Shown here in pieces: positions 27,691 through 37,155 of a stretch of DNA of 64,000 nt. Source of the stretch: DATAZK01 sp965199805 (GTDB taxonomy: Bacteria > Actinomycetota > Actinomycetes > Frankiales > Frankiaceae); NCBI GenBank assembly GCA_965199805.1, contig CBDATO010000001.1, positions 2,976,001-3,040,000 on the forward strand, written 5' to 3'. The notes beneath the pieces are model-generated. The model was not told the DNA's origin, made no database searches, and saw nothing but the letters and a program-made list of their open reading frames with translations. The translations under genes were made by a program, and so were the position numbers. Numbering within the stretch: position 1 is the stretch's first letter; every line of letters begins with the position of its first letter.

Positions 27691-27927
27691 GACCCGGTCG
27701 TGATCGGACGGATGGTCGACGTTGTCGCCGACCTGCAGCAGGTGACGGTCACCGGCGAGGGCCGCCCCCTGGTATCCCATGCTCATTGCTGGGCGTCCGC
27801 GGTGACCATGACCAACCCGGCTCACGTGGACTCGGCGGCCCGGCTTCGAGCCGCGTTCGCCAACCGCGACCGCGCGGGTGACGCCGCCACCCTGCCTAGC
27901 ATCAAACACGGCGAGCAGCCACACTGA
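27600..27927 (+). pseudogene. IS21 IstA C-terminal relic
   Basis: Reads FVRIAGNDYSVDPVVIGRM, then VDVVADLQQVTV and NPAHVDSAARLRAAF. It aligns with the C-terminal domain of the intact IstA at 48752-49966 (RVAANDYSVDPAAIGRMVDP). The catalytic domain and istB are absent. Confidence 0.75.
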
Positions 27928-28150
27928 AACAACCGAACGTGGTCGTCTTCTCCAGAGCACAGCCGGCCTACTGTTTTCAGATCGCGGCGTCGACGGCAGG
28001 CCAATCATCGGATCGAAAGACAGCACGAACGGCGTCAAAACCCCCAATCATTCAGCAGCGCGCCAGCCCTCGCCAGCTCGGCCGAGAGCACCGCCTACTA
28101 CACGACGGCTGATCGCCTACGGGGTAGAATATTAGACGGCCTTTAGCCCT

Positions 28151-29358
28151 TTATCTTTTTAGCTCAAGGGTTCGAGGCTCTCCTCTCACGGCCGACCAGC
28201 ATAAACGCGCAACACCACTAGCTGCTTGTTCAGGTCGAGGTAGCGAGTGCTCGTGGATGATCACACCACGGATGTTACGCCCGTCAAGCAGGTCGTCCAC
28301 CGCGTCGTTGATCTCCGAGAGTTGGTAGCGGCGGGTGACCAGTTCGTCGAGCTTCAAACGACCGGCTCGGTACAATTCGACCTTCCGCAGGATGTCGGTG
28401 TGCGGGCTGCACATGCCGAACAAATTTCCCTGGATGCGCTTCTCAAAGCCGGCGAGCATCAGCAGACTGACCGGGATACCTGGCGGCGTTCGGTGACTGG
28501 CCATTCCGGTGACGACAACGGTGCCGCCTTTGGAGATCGCCTCGAACGCCGCCGCGACGTCGTCACCAGTTGGGACGGTCATACTACATATCGCAGCGTC
28601 GGCGCCCTGGCCGTCGGTCACCGAGCGGACGAAGTGGGTCGCCTCAGCAATGTCGGTGAAGGCGTGCGTCGCGCCCAACTGAAGGGCCATGTCGCCTTGA
28701 ACGCCTTCGGGTCGACCGCCACGATGACGGCCGCGCCCGCAATGGACGCTCCCTGCACCGCATTGATCCCAACCCCGCCAACCCCAGCCACGATCACGAT
28801 GTCGCCCGGACGCACACCGGCCGCGTTGATCGCTGAGCCCAAACCGGTGCCGACCCCGCAGCCGAGCAAGCAAACCGTCTCCAGCGGCACGTCGAACGGC
28901 ACACGGACGAGTGAAGCCTCGGGCACCACGCTCCATGGCGCGAAGGTCGAAATCAGCATAAACTGGCTGATCGGACGGCCATCCGCGTGCATGCGGTAGG
29001 TCCCGTCAAGCTGCGGACCGAGCTGAAGCTTGGCGCCCAGTTGGCATAGGTTCGCCCGGCCCGCCGCGCAGTAACGGCAGCGCTCGCAGCTCGGAATAAA
29101 AGAGGTCACTACGTGGTCACCGGGCACCAGGTCGACGACACCAGGTCCGACCGATTCGACAACTCCGGCACCCTCATGGCCGCCGCACATCGGGGTCACG
29201 CCTACTTGATCGCCGACCAGAAAATGGACGTCGCTGTGGCAGATCCCGCTCGCCACGTACCGGACCAAAACTTCGTGCGCCCGCGGCTCGCCTAGCTCAA
29301 CATCGCGGACCTCGTACCTGCCGGGGATGGTTTCGAGTAACGCGGCCCGCGTACGCAT
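28151..29358 (-). pseudogene. NDMA-dependent (zinc) alcohol dehydrogenase, frameshifted
   Basis: Starts at ATG 29358 (MRTRAALLETIPGRYEVRDV) with AGAGGA upstream. The medium-chain dehydrogenase features are present: GICHSDVH and GGHEGAGVVE (catalytic zinc), CERCRYCAAGRANLC (structural zinc cysteines) and VAGVGGVGINAVQGA (NAD site). The sequence closely follows actinobacterial NDMA-dependent alcohol dehydrogenases, which hold a tightly bound nicotinamide. Near 28697, after VDPKAF, the frame slips and the rest (MALQLGATHAFTD to RGVIIHEH) is one frame over. Either it is a recent pseudogene or one base is miscalled. The gene diverges from the P450 gene by about 100 bp. Confidence 0.85.
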
Positions 29359-29458
29359 GTGATTTCCTCTGAGCTGTCGACTGCGGAACATGTGCGGAGT
29401 TCGTCTGGCCCAGCGCGCAGGGCTTGCGAACGAATCGCTGTTTGCTTACCGTCGCAGC

Positions 29459-30631
29459 ATGATCGCGTCAAGCTGGGCCACCGACTACGACCTCTTTGAC
29501 CCTTTGTACGTCCGGGACCCAGCTCCTGTCTGGGACGAGTTGCGGGCGACCTGTCCTGTCGCGCACTCCAACCGTTATGGAGGTTCGTGGATGCCCACCC
29601 GCTACTCCGATGTCGCTGCGATTGCGTACGACGTCGAGCAGTTCAGCTCGCGGGATCCACTTGTCTTTGAGGCGGGGTCCACGTCCGACTTTGGCGTGTC
29701 GTCCATCACCTCCGACCCGCCCGAACACACGTGGTTGCGCCGGTTATTGTTGCCGTGGTTCTCGCGTGCGAGGGTCGCAACCTACGAGGTTTTCACCCGC
29801 GAGCTGTGCGCCCGGCTCGCGCGGGTCGTTGCGGAACGCGGGACGGGCGATGCGGCCACCGAGTACGCACAACAGATCCCGGTGCGCGTAGTCGGCAAGA
29901 TTTTGGGTGTCTCACCCGACATGTCCGGCACCTTCAGCGAGTGGGTACGCGACGCACTTGAATTCGGGACTGACCCCGAGCGCAGGGCCCGGGGCATGAA
30001 TGGATTCGCCGGGTACCTCAAGGAGCAGATAGCGTTGCGGAGGTCCGCCCCGGGCGACGACATGATCAGCGTCCTTACACACACGGATGTTGACGGACAT
30101 CGACTCGGCGATGAGTACGTGCTCGGTGCCGCCGTACTCGTTTTGACCGCAGGTATGGATACAACGTGGAGTGCTATCGGCGCTTCTCTGTTACACCTCG
30201 CCACAACCCCGAACGACACTAAACGATTGGTCCGTGAGCCCGAGCTGATACCGACTGCGATCGAGGAGCTGCTGAGGGCCTACTCGCCGGTGACTATGGC
30301 TCGCATTGTCAACGAGGACACCGAAGTTGGCGGCTGCCCAATAAAGGCTGGGGACCGCGTCCTGTTGAACTTCCCCGCGGCCAACCGCGATCCGGATGAG
30401 TTCCCCGACGCGGACAAGGTCATAATCGACCGGCTGCAGAATCGTCATATCGCTTTCGGTCTCGGCATCCATCGCTGCGCTGGCTCAAACCTTGCTCGTA
30501 TGGAGATGCGTGTCGCTGTCGAGGAGTGGCTGAAAGTTATTCCGGAGTTTCACCTCGCCTCCTCCCCAGCCCTGACCTGGGCCGGCGGACAAGTGCGTGG
30601 CCCTCGCAGTATCCCGGTGGTGATTGGATGA
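29459..30631 (+). CDS. Cytochrome P450
   Basis: A 390-residue soluble bacterial P450 monooxygenase. The I-helix oxygen-binding motif is AGMDTTWS, the ExxR motif is EELLR (preceding AYSPVTMARIV), and the haem-binding loop is FGLGIHRCAGSNLAR with Cys340 as ligand. The longer frame from 29390 is less likely, because the family starts near MIASSWATDYDLFDP. A ferredoxin gene overlaps its stop by ATGA, so electron transfer partners are co-translated. The divergent alcohol dehydrogenase suggests an oxidation pathway in which the hydroxylated product is oxidised further. Confidence 0.95.
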   Translation: MIASSWATDYDLFDPLYVRDPAPVWDELRATCPVAHSNRYGGSWMPTRYSDVAAIAYDVEQFSSRDPLVFEAGSTSDFGVSSITSDPPEHTWLRRLLLPWFSRARVATYEVFTRELCARLARVVAERGTGDAATEYAQQIPVRVVGKILGVSPDMSGTFSEWVRDALEFGTDPERRARGMNGFAGYLKEQIALRRSAPGDDMISVLTHTDVDGHRLGDEYVLGAAVLVLTAGMDTTWSAIGASLLHLATTPNDTKRLVREPELIPTAIEELLRAYSPVTMARIVNEDTEVGGCPIKAGDRVLLNFPAANRDPDEFPDADKVIIDRLQNRHIAFGLGIHRCAGSNLARMEMRVAVEEWLKVIPEFHLASSPALTWAGGQVRGPRSIPVVIG

Positions 30632-30846
30632 GGATCGTTGTCGATCCTGAACGGTGCCAGGGACACGGCCGCTGCTATGTCGTCGCACCGATGCTCTTCA
30701 ACGATGATGACTACGGCAACGCAACGGCGGTTGACGGCGTTGTCCCGGAAGAACATATGGACCGTGCACGCTTAGCAATCCGAAGCTGCCCGGAGCGCGC
30801 CACTGCAGTCGTTGCCGAGCCGCCCCCAAGTCGGCCAGAGGAGTAG
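30628..30846 (+). CDS. Ferredoxin, [3Fe-4S]-type P450 partner
   Basis: A 72-residue ferredoxin with CQGHGRC at Cys residues near 10 and 16 and the distal SCP near residue 53. The missing fourth cysteine (a Gly/His in that position) indicates a [3Fe-4S] cluster, as in other P450-linked actinobacterial ferredoxins. It starts within the P450 stop (ATGA) and ends in a Pro/Glu-rich tail. Confidence 0.93.
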   Translation: MRIVVDPERCQGHGRCYVVAPMLFNDDDYGNATAVDGVVPEEHMDRARLAIRSCPERATAVVAEPPPSRPEE

Positions 30847-31276
30847 TCCTCGTAGGTAGTGCAAGCGGTCACGACACCGCTTACCGCAAAGGACTGTGAT
30901 GACGGACAAGATCTTCGCCTGGACGATGAGGTCGTCCCGGTTCTCGTGAGAAGTTGAGGTGGTGGTCCCATGTGTGACCTGCCGGAAGGTATCGCCCGGG
31001 TGATCAAGCAAGAACGTTACAAACAAGGGATTCTTGTGGGAATAAAACAATTAGACGGATACTGAAAGGCCACCGATCGTCACCGTTGTAGCGACGGAAA
31101 GCCCTCAGCTTCCGATGGAGCTACCGGCAGCTGGTAGCCCAATTTCACATGCCGGCCGCGTCCTTGGGTAGCGGAATTGCGTGTGCCGACAATTGGGTTA
31201 TGCACGTGGCGGTACACAAAGCGTCCGAGTGGCGCCGCTACTAAGGTGATTCCTTCGAGTCATCGGGTGGATTGAG
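30847..31276. other. Intergenic stretch, no gene recognised
   Basis: No significant ORF. The part up to ISL3-B2 is AT-richer. The start (30850-30890) has no strong terminator-like hairpin. Confidence 0.4.
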
Positions 31277-32159
31277 GGCTCTACGCGGCTGAGCGTGGTA
31301 GCCGTCTTTGGATTCGTGCCGTGGGGGCAGTGTTCCATTCGACTCCGCAGTTGAGCAGTAGCCGGAGCCGGTCGTTGTCGACGTTGCGGAACCCGTGCCT
31401 CGATCGCTTGAGCTTCTTGACAGGCAGGTTGACTGCTTTGGTCGGGCCGTTGGACGCGCCGTCGGTGTCGAAGTAGGTGAGCAGCTCCTCCCGCCAGGCA
31501 TCGACGGTGCGCGCCAAGCGGTGCAGCTCGGGCACGCCTGTATCGGCGCAGAAGGTGAGCCAGCGATGCAGCCGGCTGGCGGCGTGACGACGGTCGGCCG
31601 AGCCGTGCAGCACTAGCCGTAGGTCCTGGGCGGCGATCCAGGCTTTGCCGACTTGCTCGGTGCGGTCTCCGGCGCCAAGGCCGGCAAGCAGCCGGTCCCA
31701 GGCATGGAACGACAGGTGGTCAGCGCGGCGGCGCAGCAGTCGGCGGATGCCATAGAGCGGCTCACCACGACGGCCCCGATGACCGAAGGCTTCTTGCTGG
31801 ACACGGCGGCGGACGTCGTCGACTGCGGCGTAGCCGAGCCGGACGAGATGGAACGCGTCCAGCACCCGCACCGCGGCCGGCAACCCGAGGGTGAGCGCTC
31901 GGGCGTAACCCCGGTAGGGGTCGAGCACGGCGACACCGATTCCGTCCCGAAAGTCGGCCGTCTGGGCAGTGATCCAGCAGCTCAGCGCGGTTGCGGAGCG
32001 TCCCGGCACGACATCCAGCAGCCGGGCTCGCTGACCGGTCAGGTCCACGATGCCGGTCGCGAAGGTCGTCGACCGGCGGGCGTTCGAGGCCTGAAACGCA
32101 GTCTCGTCCACACCGATCGCTGCCACGTTCGGCAGCCGCGTTGGGTCGTCGACTAACGG
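31277..32159 (-). pseudogene. ISL3-B2, C-terminal half of transposase only
   Basis: The left end GGCTCTACGCGGCTGAGCG is complete at 31277. The transposase reads from VDDPTRLPNVAAIGVDETAF to the C-terminus, with the same NGPTKAVN substitution as B1. It breaks at 32159, exactly where ISL3-C1 starts. The 8 bp at the break (32152-32159, CCGTTAGT on the minus strand) reappear at 55983-55990 at the end of B3, the other half of such an element. Confidence 0.85.
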
Positions 32160-32272
32160 GGTTCTTCGAACTTGAGGGGGAAGCGGGACACGATGTTCGT
32201 GTTGTGAGCTGAGGGCTCGCGGTCCCTTGACACTGGCTGTGTTTGAAGCAGCTGGTGAAAGGAACCGCGAGC

Positions 32273-33387
32273 GTGGAAAACGGTACGACGATTCTGTTCG
32301 GCCTGCCCGGAGTAGCTGTTGACCGGGTCGAACACGACGATGACGGCGTCCGCGTCGTGCATGTGGTGACCACCGATCCGGACGCGGCGGCCTGCCCGGC
32401 ATGTGGGACGTTCTCGACGGTGCTGCGCCAGCGGCGCACGACCCGGCCGAAGGACCTGCCGTATGGCGAGGCGCCGCTTGCGGTGCGCTGGCATAAGCGG
32501 CAGTACCGGTGTGTGCAGCCTTGGTGTCCGCTTAAGGCGTTCACCGAACAGATCGATGAGCTACCGGCCGGAACTCGCCTCACCGGCCGGTGCCGGCGCG
32601 CTGCCGGTGCGGCGATCGGGTCCGGCCAGTCGGTGTCGGCGGTGACGGCCAAGTTGCCGATGAGTTGGCCGATCGCTCACGCCGCGTTCGTCGCTCATGC
32701 CGATGAGCTGCTTACCGAACCGGATGCGCCGCGGGTGCTGGGAATTGATGAGACCCGGCGGGGACGGCCCCGCTGGACTCGATCGCCGTCAGGCGGATGG
32801 GTGCGGCTGCAGATGTTCGAGACCCAACTTTGTGGACCTGTCCGGCACGGGTGGGCTGCTTGGTCAGTCGGCAGGACGTAGCTCGGCCGCCGTCACCGAC
32901 TGGCTCGATGCCCGCGGCGATGTCTGGAAGGCTCAGGTGCAGATCGTGGCGATCGACCCGTGCGCTGCCTACCGCCGCGCTGTTGAGCAGACCTTGCCGC
33001 AAGCCCGCATCGTCGCCGACCACTTTCATTTGGTGCGCCTGGGAAACGAGATGGTCACTGACGTGCGGCAGCGGGCGACCCGGGAGCAGCTCGGGCGTCG
33101 CGGCCGCAAATCGGACCCGGCCTGGGTCAATCGGCGGCTGCTGCTGCGGGCCGGGAACCGGCTGTCGACCCGAGGGCTGCAACGGCTGGAAGGGGCCTTC
33201 GCCGCCGGCGATCCGACGCAGGAGATCGCCGCCGCCTGGGCCGTGAAAGAACGGCTGCGCATGCTGCTCGCGGCCCGCGACCGGCACACCATCGCCGACC
33301 GTCTGCACCGCTTCCACGAAGTTGTGCTCGTCGCCGACCTACCCGAAGCGAGCAGGCTCGCGCAGACCGTCGACGACTGGTGGCCTG
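32273..33387 (+). pseudogene. ISL3-C1 transposase, first part (frameshifted)
   Basis: GTG 32273 (VENGTTILFGLPGVAVD) leads into zinc-binding CPACGTFST and CVQPWC, then GIDETRRGRPRW with the first catalytic Asp. One extra C in GAGACCCAACTTTG near 32820 shifts the frame. The second frame carries VAIDPCAAYRRA (second Asp) and continues to TVDDWWP, where the transposon starts. The same extra C is present in copy C2. Confidence 0.85.
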
Positions 33388-33519
33388 TGTTGGACGACGA
33401 GCTGGGTGACGACCTGCGGGGCGGGTAGTCACAGCGACCGCGATGATGATCACAGGGGCTGCCTTCGGGTGGCCCCTTCGTGGTGTGCGACGACAGGCTG
33501 ATCACGTCGGAGAAAGCGC

Positions 33520-33560
33520 AACGGCCCTCCCCAATTCCGTGGCCGGAAGGGAGGGCCGTT
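33520..33560 (+). terminator. Perfect 12-bp inverted repeat at the left edge of the transposon
   Basis: AACGGCCCTCCC (33520-33531) and GGGAGGGCCGTT (33549-33560) pair perfectly around a 17-nt loop, just upstream of the first gene. It has no T tract. It may block read-through from outside or regulate the first gene. Confidence 0.6.
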
Positions 33561-33581
33561 CCTTGGTGCATGGAGGCACCC

Positions 33582-34166
33582 GTGGTCATCGTAGGTACGG
33601 ATGTGCTCGAGGTCGATCGCCGGCTGCGGGCCGGTGAGCTGGCGTGCCCGTGCGGCGGTGGGCTTGTGCCGTGGGGGCATGCGCGTGAACGCACGGTTCG
33701 TGGGGTGGGCCGGTCGCGGCCGCGCCGCGCCCGCTGCGGCGCCTGCCTGGTAACTCATGTGCTGGTGGCAGTGTCGTGCCTGCTGCGCCGGGCGGATGGC
33801 GTCGAGGTGATCGGCGCGGCCCTTGCGGCCAAGGCCGCCGGGACTGGGCATCGGCCGATCGCGGCGCGGCTGGGCCGGCCTGCCTCGACGGTGCGGGGCT
33901 GGCTGCGGGCGTTCGGCCGCAACGCCGAAACGGTCCGTTCGCTGTTCACCGCGCTGCTGGTGACGCTGGATCCGCTGTCCGGGCCGCTGCCGGCCCACCG
34001 GTCGGCGTTCGCCGACGCGGTGGAGGCAGTCGGGGCGTGCGCGGCGGCGGCCCGCCGCCGGTTTGGGGTGGTGGGCGCGGTGTCGCCGTGGCAGCTCGCC
34101 GCGGCGGTCACCAGCGGCCGGCTCCTCGCCCCGACCCTGCCAGCGGGGTCGATCAACACGAGCTGA
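33582..34166 (+). CDS. Zinc-finger/HTH protein of the transposon (DUF6431-like)
   Basis: A 194-residue protein. GTG 33582 has GGAGG five bases upstream; ATG 33570 is an alternative. The N-terminal part has two Cys pairs (ACPCGGG and RCGACLV), a probable zinc knuckle. The middle reads HRPIAARLGRPASTVRGWLR, a helix-turn-helix. This architecture matches the small protein found ahead of TniA/ExeA-type gene pairs in actinobacteria. A role in target choice or regulation is an inference. Confidence 0.7.
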   Translation: MVIVGTDVLEVDRRLRAGELACPCGGGLVPWGHARERTVRGVGRSRPRRARCGACLVTHVLVAVSCLLRRADGVEVIGAALAAKAAGTGHRPIAARLGRPASTVRGWLRAFGRNAETVRSLFTALLVTLDPLSGPLPAHRSAFADAVEAVGACAAAARRRFGVVGAVSPWQLAAAVTSGRLLAPTLPAGSINTS

Positions 34167-34239
34167 CCCTTCCGGCGGTGTCGGCTTTGCGGCGAGCCTG
34201 GAAAGACGTGTGCATGTCCGACTGCGAAGGAGAAGGTTG

Positions 34240-35661
34240 ATGGCATCGGCGCATGAGGAAGAACGGGTGCGGGCCGAACGGGCCCGTGCGGTCGGCCTGT
34301 TTCGGTATGCGCTGATCCGCCAGGCTGCTGACCCGAAACTGTCGACGAAGCAACGCGGCCGGCTGGTGCGGGCACTGGCCGACGCCGACCATGACGGTCC
34401 GTTCGGCCGGCCGGTGCGGATCTCGAGGCCCACGATCGACCGGTGGATCCGCGATTGGCGCCGTGGCGGGTTCGATGCCCTCGTGCCCGAGCCGCGGCGG
34501 GTTCTGCCGCGGACCCCGGCCGAGCTGCTGGAGCTAGCCGTCGCGCTGAAGAAGGAAGTGCCGGAGCGGACCGCAGCCCAGATCACGGCAATTCTGCGGG
34601 CGTCTTCGGGCTGGTCGCCAGGGGCCCGGACGCTGCAACGCCACTTCGAACGGCTTGAGCTGAACACCCGGCCCGGCGGCCGGCCACCGACAGTGTTCGG
34701 CCGGTTCGAGGCCGACTCACCAAACGTGCGGTGGACCGGCGATGCGTTGCACGGCCCGACCGTCGCCGGCCGCAAAGCGATCCTGTTCGCCTTCATCGAC
34801 GATCACAGCCGGATGCTGACCGGCTACCGGTGGGCCCGCCGGGAAGACACCGTGCGGCTGGAAGCCGCGCTGCGCACGGGGCTCGCCGCCCGCGGCGTCC
34901 CCGCCAGCATCTATGTCGACAACGGGTCAGCATTCGTCGACCGGCAGCTGCTGCGGGCCTGCGCCAGCCTGGGGATCCGGCTGACCCACTCCCGGCCAGG
35001 GCAGCCCGCCGGCCGCGGCAAGATCGAACGGTTCTTTCGCACCGTCCGTGACCAGTTCCTCGTCGAGATCGGCACCGGCCGCGAACTGTCCGACATGGTC
35101 GAGTTGAACACCCTGTTCACCGCGTGGGTCGAAACCGTCTATCACCGCCGCGAGCACTCCGAAACCGGGCAGAGTCCGCACGAACGTTGGTCCGCAGCGA
35201 ACCCGCCGGCGTCGCCGACACCCGCCCAGCTGCGGGAGGCGTTCCTGTGGTCGGAATGGCGCACCGTCACCAAGACCGCCACCGTCGGCCTGCACGGCAA
35301 TCAGTACGAGGTCGACGCTGCCCTGGTCGGCCGGAAGGTTGAGCTGGTCTTCGACCCGTTCGACCTCACGAGCATCGCCGTCCGCTGGCACGGCCGTCCG
35401 ATGGGCGCCGCGGTGCCGCACCGCATCGACCGGCACGTGCACCACAAAGCCCGACCCGACGACACCACCCCACCGCCGCCGGCGGCGACCGGCATCGACT
35501 ACCTGCGCCTCGTCGAAACCCAGCACACCGCCGAACTCGCCGAACGGGTCCGCTACTCCCAACTACCCGACAACCAGCAGCTTGCCGGGCAGCCGCAGAT
35601 CCCCGACAGCACCGACGGCGGCAGCGACCACAACTCCGCCAAGAATGAGGTGCCGGCGTGA
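34240..35661 (+). CDS. DDE transposase, TniA/Mu-type integrase core
   Basis: A 473-residue transposase with AGGAGAAGG before ATG 34240. Residues about 40-110 hold helix-turn-helix segments (ISRPTIDRWIRDWRRGGFDAL). The catalytic triad is visible as Asp in WTGDALHGP, Asp in YVDNGSAF and Glu in GRGKIERFFRT. A Mu-type beta-barrel follows (VGLHGNQYEVDAALVGRKVE). The C-terminal tail is polar and probably contacts the ATPase. The stop overlaps the next gene (GTGA), so the two are coupled. Confidence 0.9.
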   Translation: MASAHEEERVRAERARAVGLFRYALIRQAADPKLSTKQRGRLVRALADADHDGPFGRPVRISRPTIDRWIRDWRRGGFDALVPEPRRVLPRTPAELLELAVALKKEVPERTAAQITAILRASSGWSPGARTLQRHFERLELNTRPGGRPPTVFGRFEADSPNVRWTGDALHGPTVAGRKAILFAFIDDHSRMLTGYRWARREDTVRLEAALRTGLAARGVPASIYVDNGSAFVDRQLLRACASLGIRLTHSRPGQPAGRGKIERFFRTVRDQFLVEIGTGRELSDMVELNTLFTAWVETVYHRREHSETGQSPHERWSAANPPASPTPAQLREAFLWSEWRTVTKTATVGLHGNQYEVDAALVGRKVELVFDPFDLTSIAVRWHGRPMGAAVPHRIDRHVHHKARPDDTTPPPPAATGIDYLRLVETQHTAELAERVRYSQLPDNQQLAGQPQIPDSTDGGSDHNSAKNEVPA

Positions 35662-36470
35662 TCGAGAAACTGAAGTCGCATTACGGATTCACGACCACCC
35701 CGTTCGGCCGGCAGCTCGCACCCCAGATGCTGCACCGCCACGGCGCGCACGCCGAAGCCGTCGCCCGGATCGGATGGTGCATCTCCGAACGCGGCCTCGG
35801 TGTCGTCACCGGCGAAGTCGGCGCAGGCAAGACCGTCGCCGTCCGTGCCGCGCTAGCGGCGCTGGACCCGTCGCGGCACACGATCATCTACCTGGGCAAC
35901 CCGGCCGTCGGCGGCCGTGGTCTCTACGGCGGGATCGTCACCGCCCTCGGCGGCATGCCCCGCTTTCACAAAGCGGCGCTCATCCCGCAGACCATGGACC
36001 TGCTCGCCGCCGAGGAACACGAACGTGGCCGCACCGCCATCATCGTCCTGGACGAGGCGCACCTGCTCGGCGCCGACCAACTCGAAGAGCTCCGGCTGTT
36101 GACCAACAGTGAAATGGACAGCCACAGCCCGTTCGGGTGCCTGCTCGTCGGCCAGCCCACCCTGCGCCGGCGGATCAAGCTCGGCACCTTCGCCGCACTC
36201 GACCAACGCATCACGCTGCGGTATGCGATGCACGGCATGACCGGCACCGAGACCGCCGGCTACATCGCCCATCACCTCAAGCTCGCCGGCCGGTCCGACA
36301 CGCTGTTCAGCGACGACGCCACCGCCCTGATCCACCAGATCTCCCGCGGCCTGCCCCGCGCCGTGAACAACCTCGCCGTCCAAGCCCTCGTCGCCGCCTA
36401 CGCCCCCAGCAAAGCCATCGTCGACGAATCCGCCGCCCGAGCCGCCGTCACCGAAGTCACCTCCGAATAG
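35658..36470 (+). CDS. AAA+ ATPase, ExeA/TniB-like transposition regulator
   Basis: A 270-residue protein starting at GTG 35658 inside the stop of the transposase gene. Walker A is GEVGAGKT (about residue 55), Walker B is IIVLDEAHLL, and a sensor-type region follows (LLVGQPTLRRRI). The C-terminal lid helices (ALIHQISRGLPRAVNNLA) are typical. In Tn7/Tni systems such ATPases select target DNA and activate the transposase. Confidence 0.9.
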   Translation: MIEKLKSHYGFTTTPFGRQLAPQMLHRHGAHAEAVARIGWCISERGLGVVTGEVGAGKTVAVRAALAALDPSRHTIIYLGNPAVGGRGLYGGIVTALGGMPRFHKAALIPQTMDLLAAEEHERGRTAIIVLDEAHLLGADQLEELRLLTNSEMDSHSPFGCLLVGQPTLRRRIKLGTFAALDQRITLRYAMHGMTGTETAGYIAHHLKLAGRSDTLFSDDATALIHQISRGLPRAVNNLAVQALVAAYAPSKAIVDESAARAAVTEVTSE

Positions 36471-36512
36471 GAAAGCGACAAGCCGAACATCACGACGACA
36501 CCATGAACACAA

Positions 36513-36539
36513 AGCCCCGCCGGCCCAGCCGGCGGGGCT
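36513..36539 (+). terminator. Hairpin terminator after the ATPase gene
   Basis: AGCCCCGCCGG and CCGGCGGGGCT (11 bp, perfect) with a 5-nt loop, 43 bp after the stop and inside the transposon's right end. It is followed by CTCCTTC rather than a T run, as is common in high-GC genomes. Confidence 0.75.
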
Positions 36540-36607
36540 CCTTCATGCCCGCACCACATCGTCACGACCAGCGACACCGTCATCCTCAGCCAGAGCGACG
36601 GTCAACA

Positions 36608-36812
36608 GCCTGAGATCCTCGGCTTCCTGGAGACTCGCGTGACCAACGCCGGCACCGAAGGTGTCAACCGGCTGATCAAAGACGCCGCCAGAGTCGCGTT
36701 CGGCTTTAAGAACCTGCAGAACCAACGCCGCCGAGTACGGTTTAACTGCACCCGGCAATCACGCCGGACAACCAGTGCCGAGGGCCCAAATCCCCCTCAA
36801 CTTTGAAGAGCC
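36608..36812 (+). pseudogene. ISL3-C1 transposase, C-terminal part
   Basis: Reads EILGFLETRVTNAGTEGVNR then LIKDAARVAFGFKNLQ, with the catalytic Glu in AGTEGVN. It continues 32273-33387 beyond the transposon and runs to the ISL3 right end. Confidence 0.85.
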
Positions 36813-36849
36813 GTCGAGCCCAGCCACAACAGCGGCATGACCACGTGGA

Positions 36850-36941
36850 GAGCCGGATGCTCGGGAACGGGCACGTCCGGTTCGGGAGGCGGGCCGCAGA
36901 AACGGACCAGTCGAAAGACCGGCACCGCGCTGCGGCCCGAC
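36850..36941 (+). ncRNA. Group II intron domains V/VI tail in IS3-N2 orfB
   Basis: Domain V is GAGCCGGATGCTCGGGAACG and following bases (36850-36883), pairing GCCGGA with TCCGGT. Domain VI is the stem GGGCCGCAG/CTGCGGCCC (36891-36899 and 36930-36938). IS3 orfB coding sequence resumes directly afterwards (TYCPTWTGMVYVAF). The rest of the intron, including its RT gene, has been replaced by ISL3-C1. Confidence 0.75.
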
Positions 36942-37150
36942 CTCACACGTATTGCCCGACCTGGACCGGAATGGTCTATGTCGCATTCGTGTTCGATGTG
37001 TTCTCCCGTCGCATTCTTGGCTGGCGGGCCGCTACATCGATGACGACCCCGCTGGTCCTCGATTGTCTCGAACAGGCCATCTGGACCCGCAAGCAAGAAG
37101 GCGCCGACAACCTGAAGGGACTCGTCCACCACAATGATGCCGAAAGTCAA
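36942..37150 (+). pseudogene. IS3-N2 transposase OrfB, central part
   Basis: Reads CPTWTGMVYVAFVFDVFSRR through KGLVHHNDAESQ, the middle of the integrase core. It is preceded by the group II intron tail and cut at 37150 by IS30-B. CAA at 37148-37150 is duplicated at 40267-40269. The 3' part is at 40267-40566. Confidence 0.85.
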
Positions 37151-37155
37151 CTTAG

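Larger units (their letters stand above)
33388..36607 (+). mobile_element. Compact three-gene Tn7/Tni-like transposon
   Basis: The ends are TGTTGGACGACG at 33388 and, on the minus strand, TGTTGACCGTCG at 36607, i.e. the TGT...ACA ends of Tn7/Mu/Tni elements. A 5-bp duplication GCCTG flanks it (33383-33387 and 36608-36612), as expected for that group. Inside are a zinc/HTH protein, a DDE transposase (TniA/TnsB-like) and an AAA ATPase (TniB/TnsC/ExeA-like), all on one strand. Hairpins sit at both edges. Removing it restores the ISL3-C reading DDWWPEILGF. Confidence 0.88.
32160..36812 (+). mobile_element. ISL3-C1, carrying a Tn7/Tni-like transposon
   Basis: Ends GGTTCTTCGAACTTGAGGGG (32160) and, on the minus strand, GGCTCTTCAAAGTTGAGGGG (36812). 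The transposase gene is split at 33387/36608 by the transposon at 33388-36607. A second copy, C2, is at 55991-57418 in opposite orientation. The left flank is the broken ISL3-B2 and the right flank is a group II intron tail, with no matching duplication between them. Confidence 0.85.

Noticed and set aside
26800..28047. 415-codon minus-strand ORF
   Set aside because: It is a chance frame across the IS256 and IstA relics; the recognisable transposase motifs lie in several frames.
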